Below are positions 9,472 to 20,487 of a stretch of 64,000 nucleotides of DNA, piece after piece. Location of the stretch: positions 2,236,165 through 2,300,164 of the forward strand of contig JAJEKV010000099.1 in the NCBI GenBank assembly GCA_021234155.1, read 5' to 3'. Position 1 is the first letter of the stretch; every line of letters starts with the position of its first letter. The position numbers and the translations under genes were made by a program. The notes under the pieces were generated by a model. The model was given only the letters and a program-made list of their open reading frames with translations. It searched no databases and was not told where the DNA came from. Source of the DNA: Isoetes taiwanensis (lineage: Eukaryota > Streptophyta > Lycopodiopsida > Isoetales > Isoetaceae).

Positions 9472-10799
9472 TGCAGCATTGAAGTAGCATTCAGTTGTTG
9501 GGCAGCCAGATTGATTCCCAAGGGAAAATCGTATAATGGTGAATGGTTGATTTGCAGGAAGTGAAGTTAGAGTTCTTAGCAACTCTTCTCATTGCTATCG
9601 TGACCATCGACATCTGATATAATATTGTTTATTTTGAACTATATTTGGCCATTGTACTATCTATATTGACAATAAAGTCCACATAATGCATTCACTGTAG
9701 CTTGGTCCAAATTTGAAATTTGATAGCTAACTTAAGGTTTTTATATCACAAAAAATCTTATAGACCGACCATTCGTATTCTAAAATCCATTAAGTCCGAG
9801 TTTCTATTCCCGGACTACTACCTCAAGACTCTAAATTCATATCCTAGACATGAAATAAAACTCCAACAAAAAACTAGAAAGTCGTATTTAATTAAAGTGG
9901 GACTCATTCCATTCCCATTTTTTTTCGGAACCCTGTTAATTTACACGAAAAGGAGCACCCCGACCCGAGAACTATCCTTAATTCGAATTTTTGTCTAGAA
10001 CTCTGCATCGAAGCTTACCTCCAGTTTCCCTGGATAGCGAGTCGAGAACAAGAACAATGCAACTGAAACAAAGGAAATTCATTAAAGATTGAAACCAAAG
10101 CTGATGTTGAAAAAGAATTTTTATTAATAAATTGAATAGGTACAATGTATTTTACATCGGACGCAGAGACCATGGCGGTCTTGCTGTCACTACAGTTACA
10201 TCATCTTGGTAGGTGGTCCACCTTAGGGGATTAACTTGCGGCGCTTCTTCACGCCGACTCTAAGAACTCCACATCTCAAAAATATGGTTTAAAAAATAAT
10301 ACAGAACAAGAAGCATAGTCCAAATTTTAACATTAATACTCTTTAAAAAAAAAAAAATTAGGTTAAAACCCAACAGAAAACTAGCACTCCACATCACAAA
10401 AATATATTTTTGAATATAATATAGAACAAGAATCTTAGTCTTAATACCTTAAAAACATAAATTAGTAAATTAGGCACCTTTATCCATATTATATTATGCA
10501 TCATGGTAAACCATTTCAAAAATAGCATTAATTCAAAACATTAAACCTCAAAGGATCCTTAGACGCAACATGCGAAATGAACATGATTTTAAAGTTCTTG
10601 AATATCTTTTACTTATTGGAATATCTTTCTAACATAAGTTTACTGCCAGATTAATGCCTAATGCTTGTCGAGTTCAATTCGTCTCACATGCATTTTTTTC
10701 GAGTCCGACACCATGTTGCAATGCACGAAGAATTGCAATGCATGGAGAATCTGCGTAGACAAAATCACATGGATCCAGTGAAGGGGGATGGCATCTCCT
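9472..10799. other. Spacer without a supported gene
   Basis: AT-rich sequence with homopolymer runs. One minus-strand stretch near 10,230-10,270 reads GVKKRRKLIP then stop, which could be the end of an old coding region, but nothing upstream supports it. AATC at 10,800-10,803 is the empty target of the inverted cassette insertion seen in copy B. Confidence 0.4.
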
Positions 10800-11079
10800 A
10801 ATCTTCAATTATGGAAAGGATGAAGTCATCTTTAGTATCTACTATAAGTTTTATGATGGGAGAAAAGTAGTTATATGACATGATTCCAGTTTGTAACATG
10901 CAAAGGCTTATGTTTCTACAACATAAGTAGATGGAAGTTGAGTTTGTAACTTCTTTTACGAGACTTTTCTAGATAGTACTTTCTTGGATAACACATCTGG
11001 TACCCCCATAAGGGTTGCTTGTGCTTACCATTTAAAGAGAATCATTCTGACAATCTATGTCCTCAATCATTGTTGTATT

Positions 11080-11430
11080 GGTATGTGGGCTAGGAAGACT
11101 TCACAAACAAGGAAGTTTCCTTCAAATATCATAGTGTTTCTGGGAAATGGGAACAAACTGATCCTTCTGTGCTTTTTTTGAAAGAAGATGAAGTGTTGAT
11201 TGTAAATTGTTTCTTCCGGCACCTTAACCTGATGGATGATTCTATTGTGGCTGAAGGCGCTAGAAAGATTTGACTTAGCAAGATCAGAAGCATGAACCCT
11301 GCTGTGTTTATTCAAGGTGTAAAAAACATCAACTATAACCTTTTCTTCATGTCCAGATTTACAGAAGCCATGATTTACCATGCGGTTATCTTTGATTCTT
11401 ATGATCATTGTCGCCTAAAGATCACCAGTG
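11080..11430 (+). pseudogene. GRAS transcription factor fragment, LISCL/PAT1-like (copy A)
   Basis: One plus-strand frame reads VSFKYHSVSGKWEQ, LKEDEVLIVNCFFRHLNL, RSMNPAVFIQGVKNINYN, then FMSRFTEAMIYHAVIFDS. This follows the PFYRE part of the GRAS domain in the LISCL (SCL9/SCL14) group, where the usual order is KWE, GEVLAVNCLFRFKNLLDE, NPDIFIHGIVNGSYNAPFF and TRFREALFHFSALFD. Here the family LLDET reads LMDDSI. A TGA follows GARKI in both window copies. Copy A also has a frame shift near 11,410 where CTGCC is written CGCC. Only about 110 codons remain of a ~500-700-residue family: no start, no leucine heptads, no SAW end. It is a dead fragment, retroposed or captured. Confidence 0.75.
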
Positions 11431-12725
11431 CTATTAAAAAGTTGGGCTAAAGTTGGGCTGTAGTATTTTTTGTCAAAATTTGAGCTGTTGTATTTTTACA
11501 AAAGAATCATCACATACATTTACTAATTTTAATACACATCCATACCAGCAAATCATTGTAAGCACTATCACTTCATACAGATTCATATTTTCTTTTGAGC
11601 ACTAGTTACAAATGTATTTTGTAGGGATTGCAAATAGTTTAAAATGTGATTTGTCATGTCTTGTAGTAAACGCCATGTAGTGTGCAACTACTTTGATGTG
11701 TACTTTTTAGATATTCTGAACCAAATCCATATGTGCAAGCATGGCAACAGGAATTATGCCAAAGTGTCGTAACAACGAAATGCATAAAATGACCAAAATG
11801 CATAAAATGGGCAATGAAATAATGCAGTAAAAAATGGGAAAGGAACAATGGGGATGAAAACAAACAAATCCATGAATATGACCATGACAAAACATAGTAA
11901 CACGGCTCCTACAAAATTGATGCACTAAAGAATGCTACATCAGCAAAAAGATATGATGAGAAAACCACGAGAGAAAAATGAAGCAATGAGAGAAATGAAG
12001 CGAATAATGGAGTGATAATATCAACTGTGAAAAAATGAGCCAGAATTAAAATATCTATCAGTAGGAAAAGAAGGTAAAAGAAGAAAATGAAGGAAACATC
12101 TTGGAAAGTGACACAATATGAGTAAAACAAGACCACTGAACTCTGAAGAATCAGTCGCTCGAAGCTTAGCCAACAGACCAATGGCAACTTTTAAAATTTC
12201 TCAAACAACACTGCGTTAGTAAGCTTTTATGATATAAACAAGAACATAATCCCAACGCATGTACAAATACATATAGCATGAGTATGAATAAAACAAGAAC
12301 ATAGAAACACCCTAGGGTATACACCAGCATATGACTATGACTCTTTTACAATAATTATTGGAATTGAAGGGCCAAAACATTTCCTTTTCCTTTAATGTTG
12401 GGCATTGGCACATTGTATATATAGTGCTCTATTGAGAATTTGGGGAGACTATTTAGGACAATAGTTGTAGTCAATTCACATGTACTCCAAGTGCAGCACA
12501 TGCACATGCCACATGAACATTGAGTCATCCAAAAGGTGCATCCATTTAAATATGTAGTATCCATCTAAAGAATGATGTTCAAGCAAAATTAACAAACTCA
12601 AGTGAAGGCTTCGGTATCCATCTCCAATGAATAAGCAAAACACAATATTTTGCCTCGTCGTCATGCAAAATAAATACATGAATAAGAAGAAGCAAAGGAT
12701 GTTAGATACGAATCCTTATTGAATA
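11431..12725. other. AT-rich spacer, no supported gene
   Basis: After the GRAS homology stops, both strands hold only short frames. GCATAAAATGACCAAAAT then GCATAAAATGG at 11,780-11,810 is a small tandem duplication. The matching stretch of copy B (about 42,000-43,290) is nearly identical, so no selection can be read from it. Confidence 0.5.
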
Positions 12726-12885
12726 AAATTGCTAGCTTAAAGCCATCTAAAACTTTATTAAAAGGTGTAAATCATTTCACGTTGTTGTCAATATTATATT
12801 ACATTTGTATTTGCAACATGCAAACTAAAAAGCATAAAGCATCGGCGGCGAATGCTGCCACGATAAATTCTTGTCTCTAATAATA
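12726..12885. repeat. Diverged repeat, left copy (pairs with 15,790-15,960)
   Basis: GCTAGCTTAAAGCCATC, CATGCAAACTAAAAAGCATA and TGCCACGATAAATTCTTG recur in the same order at 15,790-15,960 (GCTAGCTTAAAATCATC, ACTAAAAAGTACAA, CGCCACGATAAATTCTTG). The two copies bracket about 3 kb. They may be relics of LTRs or of two related insertions. Confidence 0.5.
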
Positions 12886-12957
12886 TATAATTGTAATATA
12901 GAAGGCAAGGAGCCAGCTTAGGCGCTGGTGCCTTTAATGGAAATTTATGATATGAAT

Positions 12958-13090
12958 TATACACGTGTCTACATGAAAACGTTTAGAAGACGGTAATTTC
13001 TTCTGGAGATTTCGAGTATGGACCTGAAGCTTTCGACAATTTCTGGAAGTTTCCAGCCTATTCTTTCAAGCGTTATATATAAAGGGCAAG
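12958..13090 (+). promoter_or_regulatory. Promoter-like stretch: G-box and TATA box
   Basis: ACACGTGTCT (12,961-12,970) contains the CACGTG G-box core. TATATAAAGGG at ~13,075-13,085 is a good plant TATA box, followed about 25-35 bp later by purine-rich leader sequence. The same arrangement is kept in copy B near 43,530-43,660. No convincing coding region follows, so this may be the promoter of a retroelement LTR or of a lost gene. Confidence 0.35.
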
Positions 13091-13149
13091 GGTCAGATGC
13101 TTCGACCAATGCAAGAAGAAGCCAAGAATTCTGAAGAGGTCGCGGAAAG

Positions 13150-13260
13150 GAGGGTAGGGCCCCTGTTTTCGGCCACAAGCCCTGTTTTCGGCCATAGCCC
13201 CTGTTCCGGCAAACAAGCCCTGCTTCCAGCCACAGGCCCTGCTTTCGGCCAGAAGATTGA
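13150..13260 (+). repeat. GC-rich ~20-bp degenerate tandem repeats
   Basis: CCCTGTTTTCGGCCACAAGC recurs with changes four or five times (CCCTGTTTTCGGCCATAGC, CCCTGTTCCGGCAAACAAGC, CCCTGCTTCCAGCCACAGGC, CCCTGCTTTCGGCCAGAAG). Open frames on both strands here (about 69 codons) are produced by the repeat. Confidence 0.6.
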
Positions 13261-13699
13261 TCCAGCCACCTCTTTTCTTCAATCTTTCCTAAATCCGACC
13301 CTCTGAGCTGCTTGAATGCAAGCTCAAAACCTCCTTTCTTCCTTTCTCAATATTCTTAATCCGGCTTTTATCTCTGAAACGCCAGCTATGGCACGCGATA
13401 CATAGTTACAGGTCGCTCTGATTCAGGGTAAACCAGTGCCGAAGACAGCGATTTCGGTAAGGATTTCAGTAAGGATTTCTTTTCCAGTTTGAAAAACAGC
13501 TGAATTTTGATAAGAGCCGCTCTAGAGTTGGGACAAGTACTTAGATCGGGTACGGCCAAAAGAGATAAAACAAGAAAATAGCCATGTATATTCATGCCCA
13601 GCTTTGGTTGTTTAGCTTCTGAAGTTTTGCCAAAAATGCAAAGGAGCCATTTGGGTTTTGCAAATCAACCTCTACTGGTAAAAATCACTAGAATTTGCA

Positions 13700-13803
13700 G
13701 GTAGCTTCTTACAATAACTGTAGTGATGTCCTGAATGCATTAGCAGCAGCTTGCCAAGCCGTTTTTTCGGACTCTGTGGAGCAGTCAAATTTGTTACGCA
13801 CAG
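13700..13803 (+). other. Exon-like segment between consensus splice signals
   Basis: TTTGCAG at ~13,695-13,701 precedes an open stretch translating SSYNNCSDVLNALAAACQAV then FSDSVEQSNLLRT, ended by ACAG followed by GTTAGT. The boundaries look like an acceptor and a donor. I do not recognise the peptide and no partner exon was found, so it may be one exon of a decayed or captured gene. It is identical in copy B at ~44,300-44,410. Confidence 0.2.
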
Positions 13804-14390
13804 GTTAGTTAATGCCAGTGATTTTTGGCCCAGGATATATGCTTTTCAAGACAATAACAATTATGGTGTGGCATACTTTTGGAGACAATTACGGCTGGCA
13901 GGGCTATGGAGATATATACAAGGTTTATGGAGATACATACAACGGCGATATATTAGAACAAAGGACCTACTTTTGTTGATTCATAGCACTTGCACGACTG
14001 CATGCCGAGAGTACCATAACAAACGTGATTATGTTCTTATTATTTGAAGGGCCCTGTACCATGTTCATGTCGAGTGTAATGCAGGGCTCCTTTACAGACA
14101 TGATGCAACAGTGCAAGAAGAAAGTGGAGCAACAAAACCTAGGAATGCTTTGAATAATCCTATTATGATGTAAGCTGGCGACACATAGTTACAGGTCGTG
14201 ATTGTGCTTTGGCAGTTGCAACTGTCCTCTGACAGGCAATTTTGTACCCACTTCCTAGTTTTCCTTCGAGCCTAAGCATGTTTTATTTGATGGCAAGAAT
14301 CAATTATTATCCACCACATAATGGAAGCGTCAGGCTTATTCTTTAGTTTCTGATCCTTCTCCTTCTAGATATGATGCGAACTTCCATGAG

Positions 14391-14690
14391 ATAGTTTTCC
14401 CATTTTATATACTTACTAACTATAGTTTTCCCATTTTATATGCTTACTAACTATGAAAAGCAGCAACTTATCTAATTTTAAAGCCAGAGGCTATTTGCCA
14501 TTTAAACACTTTTTTCCAATGTTGATGCTGCGATGCCAACAAAAATAGGGACATGTTCTTGATTGATTTTTTGTCCAAGATCGATTATTTATGGCTTTAA
14601 ATACAGATATTTGTTTAAGATATTTTAAGTTATCTAATCATAAAAAATATAGATATTTGTTTAAGATATTTTAAGTTATCTGATCGTTAT
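14391..14690. repeat. Two short tandem duplications, length-variable between copies
   Basis: ATAGTTTTCCCATTTTATAT with an ACTTACTAACT tail is repeated at ~14,391-14,455. TTGTTTAAGATATTTTAAG then TTATCT is repeated at ~14,611-14,690. The corresponding stretch of copy B (44,985-45,200) is rearranged and shorter, so this is a genuine difference between the two copies or an assembly weak point. From 14,700 to 15,790 no gene is supported. Confidence 0.6.
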
Positions 14691-15789
14691 TTCATGACTC
14701 ACTACAAGTTTGTACAATGCAGTTTGTAATCGCATCAAGTTACCATTCTTTTTGGTAGGGATCATGATTCACAATTATTCTTGCAAGAAAAAATAGTTAC
14801 AGATTCAAAGGTCTACAAGCTGGATTTGTGGAAGTGGATGCAAAATCTATGTTATATAGGCTGTGTATGTCACCTGGCTGACAATTATATGTTTCCTTGT
14901 GTATTTAGTAAGTTTGTTGAGCCGATCATGTTTGTCTTCAAGCTTCCGAGTTCAATATTCATACACAATTTATGAAGCACAATCTAAATTCAATACCGGT
15001 CTAGATGACTCAAGCTGAAGTAGCAAAAAACATGAAGAGATTTTGAAAAGGAGTGACCCTTGCTTACTGCATCTTTTGAAGCTTTGAAACGATTATCTTA
15101 ATATGCTCAATCCAAAATGGTCTTTTGCTATATTGTCTGTCTGATGGTAAAAGTATAGAAGCAACTGATATTTTGAGTTTGTTATGTAGATGGGCTAAGA
15201 CATTGAATTTTGTAATTGAACATAACCGAAATATAAGCAAATAGAGAGCTTTGTTTGAAGCTTGATTTATTGATTCTTTAGAGATGCTGAATATCGTTTT
15301 GATACAAAGTTTTGACCTTCATACGTCTTGCAGTAGAACAACAATATGCAGTCCATTATAAGATGAGCAACATATTGTCGATAGTGCAGTTGAATCTACT
15401 ACATTTACGTTTACAACTGTAAGTGAAGGCATGGTTGCACCAATAATATTACCTTAATATTTGGATCTTATCTTTAAAATAACTCTTTGTACAAAAAGGC
15501 TTTGCATGGTGTAACATACCTAGGAGTACTTGTGTTAGAATGAAGTTTCAACATCATAGTTTTATCTATCCTAGAATGTTCCATTACAATTTTGTTGTTG
15601 ATTCATATTGTACGTTGTGTAGTTCACATTGGATGGATGGAAGCTTCAACCTAATTGGAAGGCTACCACTTAGATACAAAAAGCAATAGGGGCTCCTCAA
15701 GTTTTCCACGTCTTCATCATCTAATTGAGTACACTTATAGACAAAGGCAAAAGATTTTTTTCCAGGAACCAATCCTATTGATTGTAAAT

Positions 15790-16110
15790 AGCTAGCTTAA
15801 AATCATCCTAGACTTTCTACAAAGATGTGCCCCAATATATATTTATCTATTCCTCTTTCATTTGCATTTCAAAGCAATTCAATCTCTTGCATACATACCC
15901 ATTCACTAAAAAGTACAAACTAGTGGCGGCGACAGCCGCCACGATAAATTCTTGTAATAATTTATAAATTTATGTGCCGTATCTAACGTATATTAAAAAA
16001 ATTTAGATTCTTTAGATACTTAGATACTTCAGTTACGTATTTTTTTAATATACATCTAGATACTTTAGATACTCATATCTAACGTATCTAAAGATAGATA
16101 CTTTTGAACC
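15790..16110. repeat. Diverged repeat, right copy, with perfect hairpin and GATAC-rich tract
   Basis: This is the partner of 12,726-12,885. It contains GTGGCGGCGACAGCCGCCAC at ~15,926-15,945, an 8-bp perfect stem with a GACA loop. It is followed by AT-rich sequence with repeated TTTAGATAC and TATCTAACGTAT. Copy B has a damaged hairpin at ~46,456. Confidence 0.5.
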
Positions 16111-16306
16111 ATGGAGCAAACAAAGATCCCGTAAGTTTGAGATTTCTCGCTCCTTTTTCTAATTGAAGGCTGTAAAAATGCTTTTTACAGTCCATTTACG
16201 TCTTTTCTTTTACTACTTAGGCAACACAACAGAACAGACGCCTGTCTCCTAGAAAAGAGTGGATGAGAAGTAAAAATATAAGTTCTAACCTCTGTGAAAC
16301 GTAATT

Positions 16307-18449
16307 TGATACGATTAACTAGTCTCCAGAGATTTACTGCAAAAATAATCGTCAAGAACCAAGTCAAATAAGCACAAATCCACCCTTCCGGGTAAGCTCA
16401 CCACCCAACCGGATTGTCCTTGAGCAAGAGACTTCCAAACAAAGGAAATAACACAAGTTAGCCACTACAAATCCTTTGTAGCAAAAACACAAATTTGAGG
16501 AATAGGCTAGGCTTAGAATTGGCTTAGATCTTCAATTGGGATAGAAACAAGCTTCCGCCCTCCCACATACGCTTACATAGTTGCCTCCATATATAACATT
16601 CACTTCCCTTGTAAAAAGGTAAAGGTATCCCTTAATAAGCCTTATTTGAATGACATCCTTATATTTAGCCCAAGTCCCTTTTTAATATTAAAAAGTACCC
16701 CTTTGTGCCCGTCCATATAAAGATGCGTATCTTTCTTAGCTATAATAATAGTTTACTATCTTTTCTAAGGTTCTTAGATTAGCTTATAGTTTATAACTTG
16801 TCCTACCTTACATTAGATAATAATATCCCCCAATGGTTTGGCTAAGGATAATTGCTAACTTAACTTATTGTATGTTCACTAAGATACTTGGGTCCAAGGG
16901 TTAACATAAACATTTACATCTTTCTTTCTCATACTCTTGCTCCCGACAACCACTCCCCCGAGCGCCACCATATCAATTCCTCTCCTTCTTGGGATTGATC
17001 GTCCTCGATCAAGAATTATATGGCAAATTAACACAACCAAGTCCATGGTTGCAACCTGCACAATCAGAAATGGTCAAGTCCAGCCCTTTAGGCTAAAAAT
17101 TTTCAAGTCCAGCCCTTTAGGCTAAAAATTTTCAAGTCCAGCCCTTTAGGCTAAAAATTTTCCAAGTCCAAATTCTTTTAGGCTAAAAAATTTCCAAGTC
17201 CAAAATTTAGGCTAAAAATATTTTCCAAGTCCAACTATTATGCTGCAAACATATTAGTTGTCTCAAGACTTACTATACACTACACAAAGAAAAGAACACC
17301 TTATACTTCCACCTTGGAATTCCCTAAGGCAAATGTAACTCAAATATCCGTTTACCTTATAGCCACAAATGCCTAAAACTTAGGTTGCTCATGTGCCAAT
17401 AAGAAGGTAAGAATATCTCCCAAAATAATTCCCCGCATGATGTTTCTATGTCCCGCAAAAACTCAATCATGACATTAGAACCCCGCAAACCCAAGCAAAT
17501 GGTATGGTTCTTTGGGTTATACCAATAATTGCATGTATCACCTAACATAGGTTCATGTCTTACACATTAACAACCTAGAGATTCAATGACCAAATGGTGC
17601 GTTTCTTTTACTAACATATCCTCAAATGATTTTTCTTTTCAAATATTATAGAAAGTTCTAAGGCTTGAAATGGTTTATTAATGGCTTCAAATGAAATGCG
17701 ACACTTATGAAGATCTAATCAATCACAACCTAGGGAGAGACCATGGCACAACCCATTTCCATATTCATTAAACTTCTATACCAAGTTATGCTCTTGCAAT
17801 TATTTCATATTAACCAATCACTTCATGGTCCAAGCGACCTATGATTTTCTCATAGTTCTTCATAAGCGGCTCATAACTAGCATTGTTTCCTAGCACATCT
17901 TTCAAGCTTTGATTAAAGGGCCGAAATTCACCAATACCCTAAATCTTTTTGAAGTAGAACCCTTGAGGGAAATCATGCAAAAAGAAAAACAAGTTAATGC
18001 TCTTATGCCATCCACAATTTTAGTTACATTCCTTGAGACCCAGTCTTACTTCTTCGGCTTTTAATTTAAACTCAAACGAATACCAAAAATATTTCTAATA
18101 GAGCAATTAGATTAGTTCTTACTTTCTTCACTCAAAAATGAACAAAATGAAAAACACACGGGCTCCAAGAGAAATCGGACAGTATTCGATACCAATTTGA
18201 TACGATTAACTAGTCTCCAGAGATTTTCTGCAAAAGTAATCGTCAAGAACCAAGTCAAATAAGCACAAATCCACCCTTCCGGGTAAGCTCACCACCCAAC
18301 CGGATTGTCCTTGAGCAAGAGACTTCCAAACAAAGGAAATAACACAAGTTAGCCACTACAAATCCTTTGTAGCAAAACACAAATTTGAGGAATAGGCTAG
18401 GCTTAGAATTGGCTTAGATCTTCAATTGGGATAGAAACAAGCTTCCGCC
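16307..18449 (-). mobile_element. Non-autonomous LTR retrotransposon (copy A)
   Basis: Two direct repeats of ~252 bp, 16,307-16,559 and 18,198-18,449, both begin TGATACGATTAACTAGTC and end near GATAGAAACAAGCTTCCGCC. Just left of the right repeat lies the complement of a primer-binding site for initiator tRNA-Met. It is damaged here (TTCGATACCA at ~18,185) but intact in copy B as GCTCTGATACCA. A pyrimidine run CCCTCCC just inside the left repeat is the polypurine tract on the minus strand. The element therefore reads right to left. The internal ~1.6 kb has no gag or pol, so it is TRIM/LARD-like and must move with borrowed enzymes. The exact LTR tips and the target duplication are uncertain. 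Confidence 0.75.
17073..17235 (-). repeat. ~31-bp tandem array inside the LTR element (copy A)
   Basis: TCAAGTCCAGCCCTTTAGGC then TAAAAATTT repeats five to six times, decaying rightward (AAGTCCAAATTC, AAGTCCAAAATTTAGG). Copy B (47,602-47,760) keeps CAGCCCTTTAGGC in more units, showing which copies decayed or were misread. Confidence 0.8.
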
Positions 18450-18583
18450 AGCAGCTTTGCCATAAAAGCATAAGCAAAAGCCCTGATGGCATAAAGTGGG
18501 TCCATTGCCCAAATGCAATTTGGGATCCCCTCAAAATATATTGCATCTAGCCTTGGACGACTTTTGCACAAACAACCATCTTT

Positions 18584-19100
18584 TCATACATGATGAATGA
18601 CAGAATAGAATGAAATGCTTGCAGAGCTTATTGTCACCAGATCCAAGCCAAAAGAAGCCAAAAACTCAGTGAACTTTAACTCCAAGAGGTGAACTGAGCT
18701 TGGCTTCACTGGAAGAAGAAATATATGGAGCACTCTATTCCTGATCGAACCAACATGCATACAAGAGTTTTGATGACAAATTAGTGCCAATCGGTCCGCA
18801 TACCATCCATGCTTGTGACAGGTGTCTCTGCCACAAGACTTGCATTGGTATTCGTTTGAGAAAGTACGAGGCCGTTTGCATCCTTTTACTGAACATTTGG
18901 GCTTCTTCATAACTCTGGTATAGTTGAGTGGATCTCACTCACCCTTGGCTGTAAATGCTTGCCTTACATTTGGATCTTCCCTAAAGATTTTTCTCACTGT
19001 AATGGCAGATACTGGGCATATTATCACACTTATATCATTTGAAGCTGGCTTTGCACAATCGTGTGAATTGTGAGACCTGTGCTCCAAGCAAAATGTCTGT
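18584..19100 (-). pseudogene. AN1-type stress-associated protein pseudogene, SAP11/13/16-like (copy A)
   Basis: The minus strand starts after an acceptor-like TTTTCACAG at ~19,098 and reads FCLEHRSHNSHDC, then VRKIFREDPNV, DPLNYTRVMKKPK, CSVKGCKRPRTFSNEYQC and KSCGRDTCHKH. Plant SAPs with two AN1 fingers and C2H2 motifs have the same order: FCLxHRSYxxHxC, VRLIPxxDPN, CDPSNYxKVTKKKKCPV, CxxxLTFSNTIxC and xDCxxxHCLKH. The conserved Cys before DP is replaced by a TGA stop, and the first AN1 finger and the C2H2 end are missing. Zinc ligands of the second AN1 finger survive. The family acts in stress signalling; this fragment should not. It lies just downstream of the B56 fragment on the same strand. 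Confidence 0.75.
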
Positions 19101-19347
19101 GAAAAGATTTACAGTCAGAATACATCATCTTCATATTTCTAGAGAATTCATACTCCATTTGTTCCTAAGAACAATGGTTGATATTTATAACAGCTCTTAT
19201 CCTAAAATAGAGTAATATAACAAAACGGACTTATGAAAGCAAAATATCAATCCCCAAATAGAACAAAATCCTTGAAATAAAAAGTATTCTTGAACTGATG
19301 GAGATCTCACCTGAAAATGTGAATTCTTCAGGCATCAAGCAATCTCT

Positions 19348-20200
19348 TTAAAATAATGGGATCATACAACGCTGGAACTCAGCAAGCTGTGTTGCTTCTA
19401 AGAAATATAACTTCCTGGCTATTGTTAGTGGCCAGTATTTTAAGAGGCCTCTAATGACTGAATCTGCAAGTTTGAAGTCCTTTTCAACAAACTGTGTAAT
19501 GCAGTATGAGAGTTGCTGGTGGTACAACCCCATTAATTATACTGCCTAGAATTTCCAGCAGCTCTGCTATACCATTATGCTTCTCAGTTTCAAAGATGAA
19601 ATGATATATTGATAGCTTTTGAGGATAAAGGGGCGGTAAACCATTAATTTTCCATAAAATTGATGCGGAATGGTCTTCAAGTATTCCCTCTCCATTAAAT
19701 CCTCTAAATCAAAAAGCTCCAATAGTTCCAGCACAAATGAGTGGTCTATGTATCTTTTTCCAATCTTCGCATCAGTATCAGGTGCAACAACATACCGAAG
19801 AGGAAATTCCTATACAAACTGCAGATATGGACAAGCAGGATCCATAACTAGTTCTTCCTCTTGAGGATCAAAACCTTCAGCATTGCAGTTCTTTACGAAA
19901 AGGTTCTGTCTTTCCAAATTAGGGACACCTAAAAGCAGAAAGCTGCTCAAAAGTAACAGTCAATCCACCATTTGCTGGGTCCACCTGATGCAACCAGTCC
20001 AGTCCGGTTGAAACTGACTGAATGGCAGTGTTTCTAGAGCCCACAAGAACAGCTGCAGATTGTCTAGCATTTAGGACTGCATCACCCCGAACTATAGTCC
20101 CTGCCTGCGCAACAGGCGCACTTGCTGTCACAACTCCAGAGGGCAAAGCCTCACTTGCTTTCATTTTTAGACGGTTTTCTGGGGAAAAACTTATTCTCTC
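19348..20200 (-). pseudogene. PP2A B' (B56) regulatory subunit pseudogene (copy A)
   Basis: Read on the minus strand from 20,164: an N-terminal tail (KASEALPSGVVTASAPVAQ), [55 protein letters not shown], then [20 protein letters not shown] and [11 protein letters not shown]. This is the order of the B56 HEAT-repeat core of PP2A regulatory subunits, which choose substrates for the phosphatase. Two internal blocks are missing: about 65 residues after NLFV, and about 25 between [11 protein letters not shown] and YHQQLSYC. There are stops after QFV and in the [11 protein letters not shown] region, and the C-terminal third is absent. No introns are evident across the remaining parts, compatible with a processed or captured copy. 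It is head to head with the Dof-like ORF (~290 bp between). Confidence 0.85.
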
Positions 20201-20487
20201 GATTCTATGCCTATCAGCATATTAGCTTCCCGATTTTGTAAAACCTAGGTTTCTTCAGAAGCAACCGACCTGTGTCCAACAATCGCACTTGAATGGAAGG
20301 AATCAAGCGGGCCGCAGGAACGGTAGCTTGATGTCTGAAACGTCTCGATGATGCCATAGCAAGAAAAACACGGTAGCGCGTTTCTCAAATCTCAGCCCTC
20401 GGATTGTAGCGGATGAAATCCAAACCGTCCAGATTAGGGCGAGACATACGGACTTCAGGTAACACCAATGCTATTTAAGGGTGGAAA

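Noticed and set aside
9139-9582. 147-codon minus-strand open frame
   Set aside because: It runs across the hairpin-ended element and AT-rich flank, resembles no family, and its relatives in copy B break at every cassette junction.
13073-13306. 69-codon frames on both strands
   Set aside because: Produced by a 20-bp GC-rich tandem repeat just downstream of a TATA box; no conserved feature.
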